Shown here: one piece after another, positions 47,745 through 58,683 of the stretch
How the letters are laid out: every line of letters starts with the position of its first letter
How positions within the stretch are numbered: position 1 is the first letter of the stretch
Origin: Orobanche coerulescens
Taxonomy: Eukaryota > Streptophyta > Magnoliopsida > Lamiales > Orobanchaceae
Direction: 5' to 3'
Length of the DNA stretch: 64,000 nucleotides
Assembly (NCBI GenBank): GCA_033398695.1
Contig: CM065815.1
Span: 99,166,501 to 99,230,500 of the forward strand
Translations under genes and position numbers: made by a program
Notes under the pieces: generated by a model
What the model was told of the DNA's origin: nothing
Databases searched by the model: none
What the model saw: the letters and a program-made list of their open reading frames with translations, nothing else

Positions 47745-48530
47745 TAGGAGATAACTAAGGTAAAGTTGAATATTAGTATCGATTATTGGGGTAGTTCTAG
47801 AGGAAGAAATGGGGTATAGAGAGGAGGGAGTAAAAAGTTGAATGTTTGTACTGATTATTTAAGGTGGTAATCTTAGATAGAGAGTGAGGGTAGAGCGATG
47901 GAAGAATGAAAAGTTGGATGTTGGTATCGATTATTTGGGGTGGTGATTCTAGAGTGAGAAAGTGGATAGAGAGTTACGGGAGTAAAATACCATTGATATT
48001 GATTCCTTGGTGTGGTGATTCTAAAGAGAGAAAGTGCGTTGAGAGAAGAGAGTAAAAATTGAATGTTGGTACCGGTTACTTGGGTGGTAATTCCAGATAA
48101 AGAGAGTGTAGAGTGGAAAGTAAAAAGTTGAATGTTGATACTGATTACTTGGGGTGATAATTCTAGAGAGAGTGAGAAAGTGAGTAGGGAAATGAAGGAG
48201 TAAAAAGTTGAATGTTAATACCGATTACAGAGAATATTTTTAAAAAGAGGAGGTGAGTAGAGTGGGGAGAGTAAGATATTAAATGTTGATATCGATTACT
48301 TGGAGTATTAATTTTATTGTCAGACTAGAGAGACAAAATATTGAATGTTGGTACATATAACTTGGAGTGATAATTCTAGAGAGAAAAGTGGGTAGAGAGA
48401 CGAGGGAGTAAAAATTTGAATGTTGATACTGATTACTTGAGTTCGTAATTTTAGAGTGAAAAAATGAGTAGAGATATGGAGTAAAAAATTAAATGTTACT
48501 TGTGGTGATAATTGTTAAAGGATATTTTAG
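47745..48530 (+). repeat. Degenerate ~72-bp minisatellite
   Basis: About eleven units, each containing a version of AAAAAGTTGAATGTTGGTAC followed by GATTACTTGGGGTG and a GAGAGAAAGTGGGTAGAG tract. Spacing between the GTTGAATGTT words ranges from 63 to 79 bp, so the array is old. Confidence 0.75.
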
Positions 48531-48637
48531 TCTTAATACGTAAAATATGAGTTAGTGGTCAAAAGAAAAGGTTACCTAAATTAGTCAATTTTTGGTATAA
48601 GTTATAGTTATTGGTCACTCCCCCAAAACAATAAAGA

Positions 48638-48639
<2 letters not shown>

Positions 48640-48692
<53 letters not shown>
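48640..48692. repeat. (AT)n microsatellite
   Basis: About 26 TA units without interruption. Confidence 0.95.
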
Positions 48693-48695
<3 letters not shown>

Positions 48696-49176
48696 GTCTT
48701 CTTCTTGAATCTTTTTTGGGGTTGTAAAATTAGGTAGAAACAAATGTTTTGTTCGAGGGGATGGGATGGCCACACCCTCTCGGCCTAACCTAGCTACAGC
48801 ACTATACATGTCATTCATCCGGGTGGGAAGTAATGAAATAGAAAAGTGGAAGGTGAAATTTGAATAAAGTGGGGGAATATGTATCGATTTATTTATTTAT
48901 TAATTGATAGATGGAATTTAATTTATTTTTAGAATAAGGTTTATATCCTTCATTTTAAATTCATAGAAAAAAATCAGAGAAAAAAATAAAGGGTAGGTTT
49001 AAAATCTGAGAAAAAAAAAAGAAAGAAAAAAGAAGATGCAGAGTCTGTGATTCTTAATTATACCAAAAGAAACTTATTTCTCAATTATAAGACAAAATAA
49101 TTCGTCTTGTACGTCCATGTTAAAGAAAAATTTGTTGATGCACAAACTCTCCCTGGTTGTCGCCTCTTTCATTCAC
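48693..49176. other. 3' flank of the WAT1-related gene
   Basis: AT-rich; on the minus strand this is downstream of the stop and would hold the 3' UTR. AATAAA-like words occur on the minus strand near 49090, but no site can be fixed. Confidence 0.4.
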
Positions 49177-52100
49177 TTAGCTCGTGATATGAAAAGTATC
49201 AATACCCAATTTCTGTTGCTGATGACTGGACGAGAGTGATTCCAGGTCATAAATGGCTGTTTGAGAGCCCTTCTCGTCTGCTTCATCAATGTGATTGTGA
49301 TTAATAGAGCAATCTTCCCTCTTCTTACCCCATAAAACTCCGTACAGTCCCATGACAATCAAACTTGACCCTGCAATTCTGCCAAAATAACAATTCGTTA
49401 GTTACATTTTTCAAAAAAATACCCCGTAAATTGACCATATTGATGCAATATGCCTTTTATGTTTTCACATAATACAAAATGCACCATATATTGTCTTTTC
49501 TTGTTAAAAATACCACATGATCGGATTTACCACCTGACTATATAAGCCCCCAGATCTCAATAAAAAATTATATTATACTCCGTTATAAAAATAAACCAAA
49601 TAAATTACAAGTATTTTTTAAAACAGAAGTTAACTAATTTAATCTGAATGTATTTCTAAACTCTAGTCATGAATTATATATTTTTATGAATTTGCATATT
49701 TTTTTTTTATTTTAATAGATGTAAAAGGAACCTCCAAAATAATTTGGCCTAAAGCCCCAAATTATGAGGGCCGCCCCTGTGAAAATGGGTCTTATTCCGA
49801 ACCTCTTGGCGTAGGCCACCAGGTACTCAACCAATTGCTGCTTAGAAGGGTAAGTTGGCAAATGCTGTAGAAACAATAGTAATGGCAGCTCGCAGAACTG
49901 TTTGGGAAGATGGAGCTTGAGCCGGTCGTATGTTTTGGGCTGCCATAAAGAGGCAATGCAGTTTGCTCTCTCTAAGATTAAAGATGGTTTGCTTTTTTCT
50001 TTCAAGCAAGCCTTCATCTCCAGGCCGGATGGGCTGGAGTCGATGATCACCCGGCATGGGACACAAACGCAGCGGTTCGATGGGGTTTCATTGGAATTGA
50101 TTTTGCAAATAAAGAAACAGCCACATCAGCACGTTACCGGTTGGAAACTGGTAATATCCGGTTATGTGTCATTTTTAACAAGAAAAGACTATATACGGTG
50201 CACTTTTCATTATGTGAAAACGTAAAGGGCCATTTTCATCAATATGGTCAAGTTACGTATAATGAATATTGTAGTAAAAAAAAAAAAGAAGGAAAAAATA
50301 AATAAAAAGAAAGGGGTTGTAAGTAGTCGACTTACGTTCCAGCATAGAGCTTTTCGTCAAGTAAAGCCCAACTGAGGATAGCCACAATAACCAGTAACAA
50401 TGGACTAAACACGGAGACGTATAGAGGACCTTTCCTTTCAATGCACCATGACATGAGGCAAAATGCTAGAGCTGAACAAACAATTCCCTGCACGAGAAGA
50501 TTTTAATTATTTTTAAGTCGGGGGCCAGATCACATGAATGGCTAATTAATTTTGATCCATTCTATTAAATAAAATAAAATCACCGAGTAAACAGATGAGA
50601 CGATCCTAATGCTGGAGAGCAGTGACCAAGCTGATAAATTGTGGTCGAAGGAAAATGCGACGATGACACATTGGATACTCGCCATTAGGCACATCAATGC
50701 TGAGCTTGTATATGGCGCCCCATACTTCTGGCTTACTTTTGTCTGGAACAATTGGAGGGGGGGGGGGTACAGATTCATCAAATTATGTCAAGTTTTATAA
50801 TAAGAGTCGTCCGCTCAGACTCAACTAGTCACACATACGATAATTAAAATCAAATGTCTATTAATAAGAATATATGAATCACACAAGTGCGGAGTACCTT
50901 TTGGTATTAATACCCTAGTTTGAGCCCAAGTACCACTTTCGGGGGTTGCAATCATGCAAAATACATGGTTTGCAAATTAAATCGATATGAAATAATATAT
51001 ATAAAAATTCTGATTTTTTTTCTTAATGTCACCAGAAATTAGAATCCACCGCATATGGTAGAGAATGTTTATATAGTTAGAGAACAAATTTATGTAGAAA
51101 GTAGTTTTTACAAGACCGTTTAGTAGGGCGCCATGACTAAATTTGCAATTTATGGTGGTGCTTACTTGGACAATTAGCCAGGCTGCCCACGAAACAGCGC
51201 TGACAATGAGGAGAAAAGGGCCGAAGATCAAATTGACATGGTCCATTGCGCCTGTCTTGGTTCCTGTCCTCTCTGCATATTTCCAATGAATGCTGGACTG
51301 CCCTATGTTCACCATTGATCCATGATAAAATGACAATAGTATTGCTCCCCCAACACATAAGATCGTCCCCAGTACTTTTGCTTGCCCTGCTTTGCTCTTC
51401 AATCCAAATTTTTCCAGTCTGTCCATATCATGCAAATTATTCACTATTATCATTCGACCGATAAATGGAAACACGTTTTTCTCTGGACAATATGATGAAT
51501 TTATTCACCATTATCATTCGATCGATAAATTGAAAATTTATTTAAAAACAATAACATACATACCCAAAAGGAAGAGCCATGATAAATGTGAATGCAGGGC
51601 TGATATTGTTCAAAGCGCATGCAATAGTTGGAGTTGAATTCTTCAGTCCCACAAAATATGTGATTTGATTCACTGTTACCCTGCATATGTAGGCAAATTT
51701 AAAATTAATTTCCTCTATCACATATATTCATATATAACCTTTAATATCAAATGTTTTAACAAGTCTAGAATTCATCTTTCAACCAACGACTTACCCTAAT
51801 ATGGAACATATGAAAATCTGGAAAAAGATCGATAACGTCATGTTGGGTCGCGGTTTCCTGTAAAGTATATTGGCATCAAAGTTCAACTAACACTGAGGAA
51901 TCACATTCAACAAAATAAGCCAAACATACGAACTCCATTTGTCTAACTAAGGCCGTCTCACACTGATACTTTCTAAATATATAAGATAATAATATATATT
52001 AGTATAATAATATACTTTTACAAATAAATATTAAAAAAAAAAACAGCTATGACAAATAGAATATCAAGCATCACTTACAACATTAAGTATATTAGAATTA

Positions 52101-54276
52101 TTTTTAAATATGTTTGAACAAAACCATCTTTTTGCCTTGAATTAAGCTCCGTCTCATCGTGGCAATCTTACTTTGTTTTGTCTATTAATCAACTATAGAG
52201 TCTTGATATTAAATAGTGGTAATTTTTATCATGCAATCTTGGCGTCCGCCTAATGCAGTTCCTATTAATTTGTTTTCTCTCCTGTTTCATTTGCAAATTC
52301 TATATAGGCAAAATAGCTCTACTAGAAATTGAAATTTGTCATTTTTATCACTTAGGGACTAAAGTTTTTAGTGTTTCAAACAAGGGACTAAAGTTTAATC
52401 CGTTTCACCCGTTAGGGACTCCGTTAGTTTGGTCCCGTTAAGTTTTAACGGATTGATGACATGGCTGTTAAGTGTCACACGTCAGTATTTTATTGGTCGG
52501 TAATAATAAAATAATAATGAAAATTTTCATATTTTTGTAATAATAATAAAATAATAACAAAAAAATACAAAAGTCTAAAAAAATATAAAAAATAAAAAAA
52601 CTGTATTTTTTAGAAAAATTGAAACTTTATTTTTTTTAAAAAATTTGGAATCTTAATATTAAAAATCTAATGCTTTTATTTAAAGTTAAAAATAAAAAAT
52701 AAAAATATAATAAAAAATTTCAGTGTAATAATGATAATAAAAATATAAAAGTCTAAACAAACATTAGATTTTTATTTTTAACTTTGAATAAAAGCATTAG
52801 ATTTTTAATATTAATATTCCAGTTTTTTAAAAAAAAAATAAAGTTTCAATTTTTCTAAAAAATACAGATTTTTTAATTTTTTATATTTTTTTAGACTTTT
52901 ATATTTTTTGTTATTATTTATTATTATTAAAAAAAATTGAAAATTTTTATTATTATTTTATTATTATCGACCAATCAAATGCTGACACGTGGCACTTAAC
53001 GGCCATGTCATCAATCCGTTAAAACTTAACGGGACCAAACTAACGGAGTCCCTAACGGGTGAAACGGATTAAATTTTAGTCCCTTATTTGAAACACTTAA
53101 AACTTTAATCCCTTAAGTGATAAAAATGGCAAACTTCAGTCCCTAGTAGAGCTATTTTGCCTTCTATATATTATGAAGAAAGTCCAAAACATAATATGGA
53201 GTATCTAATAGTTTTACACTGTTGATTTGTATTTATCTTCCCTGTACGGGCACCTAGTAGTGTCAACTAATGTACTCCTTCCGTCCCGTCCAAAGGTTTA
53301 CATTTCTATCAAAAAGTAGTCCCTTTAGTAAGTTTACATACAGGGGCGGAGGGAGGGGGGGTCCAAGGGGGTCCACGGACCCCTCCGGCGGATGGAAATT
53401 CCCCTATAAAATAGGGGAAGCTATATATATAGTTGTCCGACCTCCGTAATTTTTATAGCTTCGGACCCTCCTGAGTAAATGCTATACTTCCGCCACTGTT
53501 TACATATATCACTTTTTACAATCAAATCAAACAATCACTTTTTACTTTTTAATCTCCACCACTCATTCATCATCAATACTTTTTACTTTTTAATCTCCAC
53601 CACACATTTAATCATCATTACTTATACCAATCATTACCTAAAATACACTAAATATACACTCTGTCAACCTTTGGCTGGGACAGAGGGAGTATCTATTAAG
53701 TTGGATCCATCTTGCAATATTATCTAATGTATCTATTGAGTGTGTTGTGATAGATGTTTAAGTTTTGTAAGTATTGATGATGAGCGTGTTGTGTAGATTA
53801 AAAAGTAATAATATATTGATGGTGAGTGTGTGGTGTGGATTAAAAGATAAAAGGTACTGATAGTGAGTTCGTGGTGTAGATTTAAAAGTAAAAGATGATT
53901 GTTTGACGTGATTTGAGGTATTTAATGAAATGTTGTACTTTTAAAGGTACACTTTTTCGGATCAAATATCGCACTTCGGACGGGACTAAGGAAGTAGTAA
54001 ATATATGGTGTAATTAATAATAAAAACATATGGGACAAACCAAAAAAGGAAGAAGTATTTTTAAGGACAAAGGGAGTAACAGAGCAATATATGAGCATAC
54101 CTCTCCATATAATAAGCAAAAGGGGCTATGGCGACCGTCGCAAATATTTGTCGGTAGGCAACATGTACCAATGGGTTCATTCCGGAATCCATGGCTAGTT
54201 TTGATATAATGTTCATACCTGCGTAGCCCAATTGTACGATAACCATGGTCAAGAAAGACATCAAATCTCTATCCAT
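49177..54276 (-). CDS. WAT1-related (nodulin MtN21/EamA-like) transporter, seven exons
   Basis: Coding exons, minus strand: 54276-54101, 51857-51795, 51680-51564, 51418-51166, 50742-50584, 50487-50336, 49378-49177. All junctions have GT..AG borders and phases agree, giving 1122 bases and 373 codons, the usual size and exon number of this family. The protein starts [20 protein letters not shown]. Family hallmarks: [22 protein letters not shown] (exon 1), [19 protein letters not shown] (exon 2), [20 protein letters not shown] (exon 3), [15 protein letters not shown] (exon 4), [13 protein letters not shown] (exon 5), LFSP-like [20 protein letters not shown] (exon 6) and [16 protein letters not shown] (exon 7). 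About ten hydrophobic segments form two EamA repeats, so it is a plasma- or vacuolar-membrane transporter; WAT1 relatives move auxin or amino acids, but the substrate here is unknown. Introns 1 and 6 carry insertions. Confidence 0.9.
49766..50070 (-). pseudogene. YUCCA-like flavin monooxygenase fragment in intron 6
   Basis: An open stretch reads [53 protein letters not shown] and [20 protein letters not shown]. These match the N-terminal FAD-binding part of YUCCA enzymes (which make auxin from indole-3-pyruvate) in order and spacing. The usual FAD motif GAGPSGL is changed to DSSPSGL, and similarity ends after FGIRP. There is no NADPH domain and no further YUCCA exon nearby. It lies within intron 6 in the same orientation as the WAT1-related gene. 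Most likely a gene fragment carried in by a transposon or illegitimate repair; a cryptic exon is possible but would break the transporter. Confidence 0.75.
52307..53161. mobile_element. 855-bp fold-back MITE with 9-bp TSD (MULE-like)
   Basis: Ends GGCAAAATAGCTCTACTAG and its complement CTAGTAGAGCTATTTTGCC. The arms are inverted repeats of about 400 bp each, meeting near 52730. The 9-bp duplication TTCTATATA is at 52298-52306 and 53162-53170, the size typical of Mutator-like elements. No transposase is encoded. Confidence 0.85.
53275..53689. mobile_element. Stowaway-type MITE (interrupted)
   Basis: Left end CTCCTTCCGTCCCGTCC and right end GGGACAGAGGGAG are the Tc1/mariner Stowaway termini, with TA on each side (53273-53274, 53690-53691). 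A 158-bp element is inserted at 53341. Confidence 0.8.
53341..53498. mobile_element. hAT-like MITE nested in Stowaway
   Basis: Ends CAGGGGCGGA and TCCGCCACTG are near-perfect inverted repeats. An 8-bp duplication TTTACATA flanks it at 53333-53340 and 53499-53506, the hAT signature. Confidence 0.8.
53740..54080. mobile_element. Second Stowaway-like remnant
   Basis: Contains CGGACGGGACTAAGGAAGTA near 53978 and ACAAAGGGAGTAA near 54068, similar to Stowaway ends. Internal sequence resembles that of 53520-53660 in reverse. Boundaries are not certain. Confidence 0.45.
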
Positions 54277-54422
54277 TTTATACTTCTTAATTTTTTCATA
54301 GAAGATATGTTAATTAATATCCTCGGAAAATTAAGAAGAAGAAAAAAAAAATGAATGTGTTAATTAGTTTCGCAGAGAGATAGAAAGCTGGGGCAGGGAA
54401 AGACAAGGAGAAAACCAAGAAG

Positions 54423-54432
54423 GTATATATAG
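54423..54432 (-). promoter_or_regulatory. TATA box of WAT1-related gene
   Basis: CTATATATAC on the minus strand, about 150 bp upstream of the start codon, a normal distance for a short 5' UTR. Confidence 0.55.
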
Positions 54433-54849
54433 TTAAACTTGAGGATGCAAATGTGACAAAAAATGAAGGCTAATGAAGAAGCCAGGCATACATGTCGCAT
54501 GGAAAGAGTTGGAAGAAAGTCCAAAAAGATTAAAAAAAAAAAAGTTTTTTTTTTGTGCATGGGTTTGGGGCATGGCCATTCTTGCACTAAAGCTACTTTC
54601 AGTTTGCAACAAATAGAAGAAATACACTTTTAAGTAACCAACTTGAATAGTTCCATATCCCGACGCAAGAATAAAAGTTTATTTTATTTTAACTAAAACA
54701 ACATTAAGAAGGTGCAAGGAGAAAGAAAACAAAAGTTTCGGTATTTTCTTAAAGCTGAGTTTCTAAAATCTTTGTAGATGTAGTCGAGGGGCGGATCTAT
54801 GCTTTGAATCTATTAGTATATGAGTTGCAAAGCCGAAAAGATCAAAATA

Positions 54850-55892
54850 AGAGTCGTTAATAAAACAAGCAGGAAATAATATATATATATATATATAATT
54901 AATCAAAGGAAATGAATCGGAAGATGAGCGATATTGAGTTCAGAAAATCTGTCTCCTTAAAGGAAATTCGCCCCCACCGCAGTATATAGCGTCTGCCTCC
55001 CAAGATAAAACAACATCTCGATGCGTTGATAAATCGATCATCGCACTCTCAGCGAACTAGAATAAAATCTGAACTATCACCGATGCGACCGAAAATATGA
55101 AGAGAGAATTTTAGCCGAAAAAAATTCGAAATGAAAATATGGCTGAAAACGAATGAAAAATAATGTCCAAAATCGGATCCCTCACATCTGTATTTATAGA
55201 TGAAGATGAGAGAGAGGCATGTGCTGGAGGAACTCTAATTAGAATTGGTCTCTTAACACTTATCCTAATCTATTAATATATTAGTCCGATAATTTCTTAA
55301 CACTTATCCGAGTCTATTAATATATTAGTCCGATAATTACCAAATAACTTGATAGTTATCCTAATATACTAGTTCGATAATTATCAATCCAATTTGATAT
55401 TTATCCTAATCCGAATTTTCAGATTTTATGATTGAGGCGGTTTAGCAAAATGATTTTTTGCCAAATAAAATTGCAATAAAAAGGTAACTTCGAGACGCCG
55501 AGACATTTCGTCCTTCGACCCGAGTCGGGCCGGGCCGCGGCGGTGGCGCGCGTGTGTGTGCGCGCACGAGGGGCACCAGTCTCACACCCACTCATGTCTC
55601 ACTTGTTGTTATGAACAAGAGTTTGTTCATATCACCTTATATACTCACAATTTTCTTATAATTTTCCAACGTGGGATAGAATCACAAACTCATTCCTAAA
55701 GAGTTCACTTTAGAACATTATATCTCATTCATATCTCAATCATTTTGAGTGTTCTTATATGTTTTGAAAATCTCTTACGGAGTACTACGTATTCCAACTA
55801 AGTCCCAACTTTAACTCATAGTCGAGTCCACTCAAAATTGGCTCTCAAGTGGGTTGCTCAAAACAGCTTATTTTCCTCTTTTATTTCCAACA
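54850..55892 (-). mobile_element. Probable Copia solo LTR (minus)
   Basis: On the minus strand it starts TGTTGGAAATAAAAGAGG and has a TATA box (CTATAAATAC near 55190). It also carries tandem TTATCGGACTAATATATTAA words and a GC-rich segment at 55508-55575, all like plant Copia LTRs. No primer site, purine tract or target duplication was found and the left end is uncertain. Confidence 0.5.
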
Positions 55893-55972
55893 AAACGAAA
55901 GAGGGGGGGGGGGGGGTGTACCCCTGATGCGTTTCAAAAATTGACATATTTTACTCTGAAAAATGTATTTAT

Positions 55973-56280
55973 TGTTATAATATCATCAATAATGATATGT
56001 GGGATCAACAATCAATAATTCAATCAATTATTGGATTGAAATATCTAATATAAAGACAATTGTGTTGTATAATAAATATTAATTTATTGTATAGCATGTA
56101 AACTTGAGCTATAAATAGACCTCTTTGGTAGAGCTTTGGTGATATAATTCATTCTAATAAAAGCTCAATTTCTTCATCTTCTTTCATCCTCCTTTATGTT
56201 TATATTGTAGTAATATATATTACAATATATATATATATAATATATATTGTGAAGTGATAAAAATATCCGATTTTACAACA
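55973..56280 (+). mobile_element. Copia E 5' LTR
   Basis: 308 bp, TGTTATAATATC...TTTTACAACA, with TATA box GCTATAAATAGAC near 56110 and an AT tract near its end. GTTATCAGCACGAGCTC follows directly and is the probable primer-binding region, though it is not the canonical iMet 3'-end match. Confidence 0.7.
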
Positions 56281-56699
56281 CGTTATCAGCACGAGCTCTA
56301 CCAATTTAATCCCATTCTGCAGCCGGACTCGATATATTGGTACATCATCCTTAAATTCTAAAGGTATGTAATTAATTTTATTTATATTTAATTTATGTAA
56401 TAATAATATTTAGATATGGTATTAATCTAATATCATTATTGATGATAATTAATATATTTAAGCAAATATAATAATTATGTAAATATCATCAATTTAAATT
56501 TATATGCGTAAGGACCTAAGATCAATCTTATTTTTAAGATGATTCTTGGACTACGGACTAATTATATGTAAGACCTAAATAATATTGAATTTGTGTGAAG
56601 TGTAAAAATCTTCACCTATTTTTATTTGAAGAGTTCCATTTATTAGTGAAGAGTTGAATCTTCATCTATATTTTGTAGAGAATTACTAATGGAGGAATA

Positions 56700-56877
56700 C
56701 AAAATCCCCATTCATATGACCACGAAAGATTTTATAATCGAGTAGTGATATTTTTATTTTTAGTAGTCATGAAAGATTTTATAATCGAGTAGTGATATTA
56801 TTATAACTAACTATATAGATTATAATTCATATATATATAAGTAGTGATATTATTATAACTAATTATATAGATTATAA

Positions 56878-56925
<48 letters not shown>

Positions 56926-56953
56926 TATTGATATTATTATAACTAACTATATA

Positions 56954-56986
<33 letters not shown>

Positions 56987-56990
56987 GAAT
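56700..56990 (+). repeat. AT-rich tandem repeats in Copia E leader
   Basis: GATTTTATAATCGAGTAGTG is duplicated 43 bp apart. AACTATATAGATTATAAT occurs three times, separated by (AT)n runs. Confidence 0.8.
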
Positions 56991-57202
56991 TTCCATTCCC
57001 CAAACTCTAATTATCAATGGTTAGTTCATTAAAATATATAAGAACATATTCACCAATTTTAATGATAATTAACAATAAAAAAAAAAATTCTTCTTTTCTC
57101 CAACGGTCATAAACGGCCATATTTCAAAATCAAATCTATAAATACTCATATTATACTCCACACTTATTAATCATCTCCAAAATATCTACCTATTTTTACA
57201 AA

Positions 57203-57364
57203 ATGGGTAAATATTTTATGACTTTCCTCACTCTTATTACATTTTTCAATTTCATCATTTGCTACACTCAAGTCGATTGCTTTAGTGAGACATATGTGAT
57301 CATCATTATGATGGTCATGATTCTTCTTTTAGTTTTTAGTTGGTTTGTTGTGTTTAATATTTAA
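57203..57364 (+). CDS. Small hydrophobic ORF (53 aa) in Copia E leader
   Basis: Starts MGKYFMTFLTLITFFNFIIC and ends FSWFVVFNI. An N-terminal hydrophobic stretch (residues 4-20) could be a signal peptide or membrane helix; a second one spans residues 31-52, with a short polar linker (TQVDCFSET) between. A TATA-like CTATAAATACTC lies about 65 bp upstream (57139-57150), with a pyrimidine-rich stretch after it. It stands between the E LTR and gag, where retroelements normally have untranslated leader. I do not recognise the protein. It may be a captured promoter plus first exon, or chance. Confidence 0.4.
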   Translation: MGKYFMTFLTLITFFNFIICYTQVDCFSETYVIIIMMVMILLLVFSWFVVFNI

Positions 57365-57483
57365 GCATGAATGGTATATGTATTGAGTAATAATTTCAAT
57401 CATACTTTTGTTTAGCTGACATCATTAAATGTAATAGCTATGTGTTAATTATATTTCAATCTTATGTTTTGTAATAGATAACT

Positions 57484-58506
57484 ATGTCCAATCTTAAGCT
57501 CGATTTCGCTCCCTTGAATCTTAATGGAGACAATTATATGTCTTGGACAAATAATGTCAAGACACATCTCAGATGCAAAGGACTCGAAAATATTCTAACA
57601 AATAATGTGCCAGATGCTACGAAAGAAAAGGAGGTAGATGAAAAAGAGCTTTCTATGAATAAAGCAAAAGCATTAAAATGCATGAGGCAATATCTTGATG
57701 AAGGATTAAAACTAGAGTACATGAACGTGGATGATCCCAAAATTTTATGGGACAATCTTAAGAAAAGATTTGGGTATCAAAAACAAGTGTTATTACTCGC
57801 ACTAGTTGATGAATGGAACAAGTTAAGATTCCAAGATTTTAAAAGTGTGAGCGAGTATAATTCTGCTATGTTCAGAATTGTATCACAACTAGAGTTTTGT
57901 GGTAAAATCATAACATAAGGTGAAAAATTGGAAAAGACGTATGCTACATTCCATACGTCACATCTAATACTGCAACAACAATACAGAATGAGGGGATATA
58001 CCGAATACTCTGAATTAATTGCAGCTCTCTTACTTGCTGAAAAGAATAATGATCTGTTCAGTCTCGTCCTACAGGGGTGATAGCGATTCTGAAGCAAATG
58101 CCACAACTACTAATCAAGGACGTGGTGGTCATGGTTGGTTTAGAGGTCGAGGTCGGGGAAGCGGTCGCGGCCACTTTCGTGGTCGAGGTCGAGGTCGTGG
58201 CCGTGATTATGGAAATTACTTTAGGCCTCCCAAAAATAAAATGATTAATAAAAACCAACAAGACAAAGATAAGTATGTCCAAGAAGGTTCACCCAATAAA
58301 AATGAAAATTCTTGTTTCAGATGTGGGAAAAAGGGACATTGGGCTAAGGTATGTAGAACGTCAGCCATATTTGTAAAATGTATAAGGCATCTCTGAAAAA
58401 TAAAGAAAATGAAGTCAATTTTCATGAACATGAACCTGAGGACGACTCAACTTACCTAGAAGCTGCAGATTTTACTGAGGATGCAAACGTGGACATGGAC
58501 ATAGAA
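57484..58506 (+). pseudogene. Copia E gag (one stop, frameshifts)
   Basis: Starts MSNLKLDFAPLNLNGDNYMS and has the UBN2 capsid signature: YMSWTNNVKTHLR, WDNLKKRFGYQKQ and EWNKLRFQDFKSV. A TAA at 57916-57918 (after GKIIT) breaks the frame; GEKLEKTYATF continues directly after it. A GR-rich stretch (GRGRGSGRGHFRGRGRGRGR) and the zinc knuckle CFRCGKKGHWAKVC (near 58315) follow in a shifted frame. An acidic tail ends at a stop near 58507. Gag would form particles and bind RNA. Confidence 0.85.
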
Positions 58507-58683
58507 TAAAATAAATAAATAAATAAATATATGATTTCCATATTTGTTGCATATTTATTGTACTTGTTTGTATTCTCTTGTTTGAAATGTGTATTATCTC
58601 ATTTGAAGTTTGTATGAAATATTTAATAAACGTTATTATATTAAGCTAACTTACCATCTTTTAGTCTTATATTCTTAAGGAGT
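58507..58683 (+). other. AU-rich gag-pol spacer with AATAAA words
   Basis: About 180 bp of non-coding sequence with AATAAA repeated in GAATAAAATAAATAAATAAA and a further AATAAACG. It separates gag from the protease start. Confidence 0.6.

Larger units (their letters stand above)
51858..54100 (-). other. Intron 1 of WAT1-related gene, with MITEs
   Basis: 2.24 kb, far longer than the other introns (96 to 957 bp). More than half is accounted for by the fold-back element, the Stowaway with its nested hAT-like MITE, and a second Stowaway-like end near 53970-54080. Confidence 0.8.

Noticed and set aside
48615..48818. Short minus-strand ORF with a tyrosine-isoleucine run
   Set aside because: The run is the (AT)n microsatellite read as protein; no domain and no codon support.
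49902..50225. Plus-strand ORF over the YUCCA-like fragment
   Set aside because: It is the complement of the minus-strand reading that matches YUCCA; no own similarity.
50977..51165. Continuation of exon 4 reading frame into [12 protein letters not shown]
   Set aside because: GTAAGC after VQ is a good donor, and exon 5 continues the family motif in phase, so this is intron.
55902..55917. Run of about 15 G as a purine tract for the minus-strand LTR at 55892
   Set aside because: It is on the wrong strand for an element oriented that way; probably a homopolymer of uncertain length.
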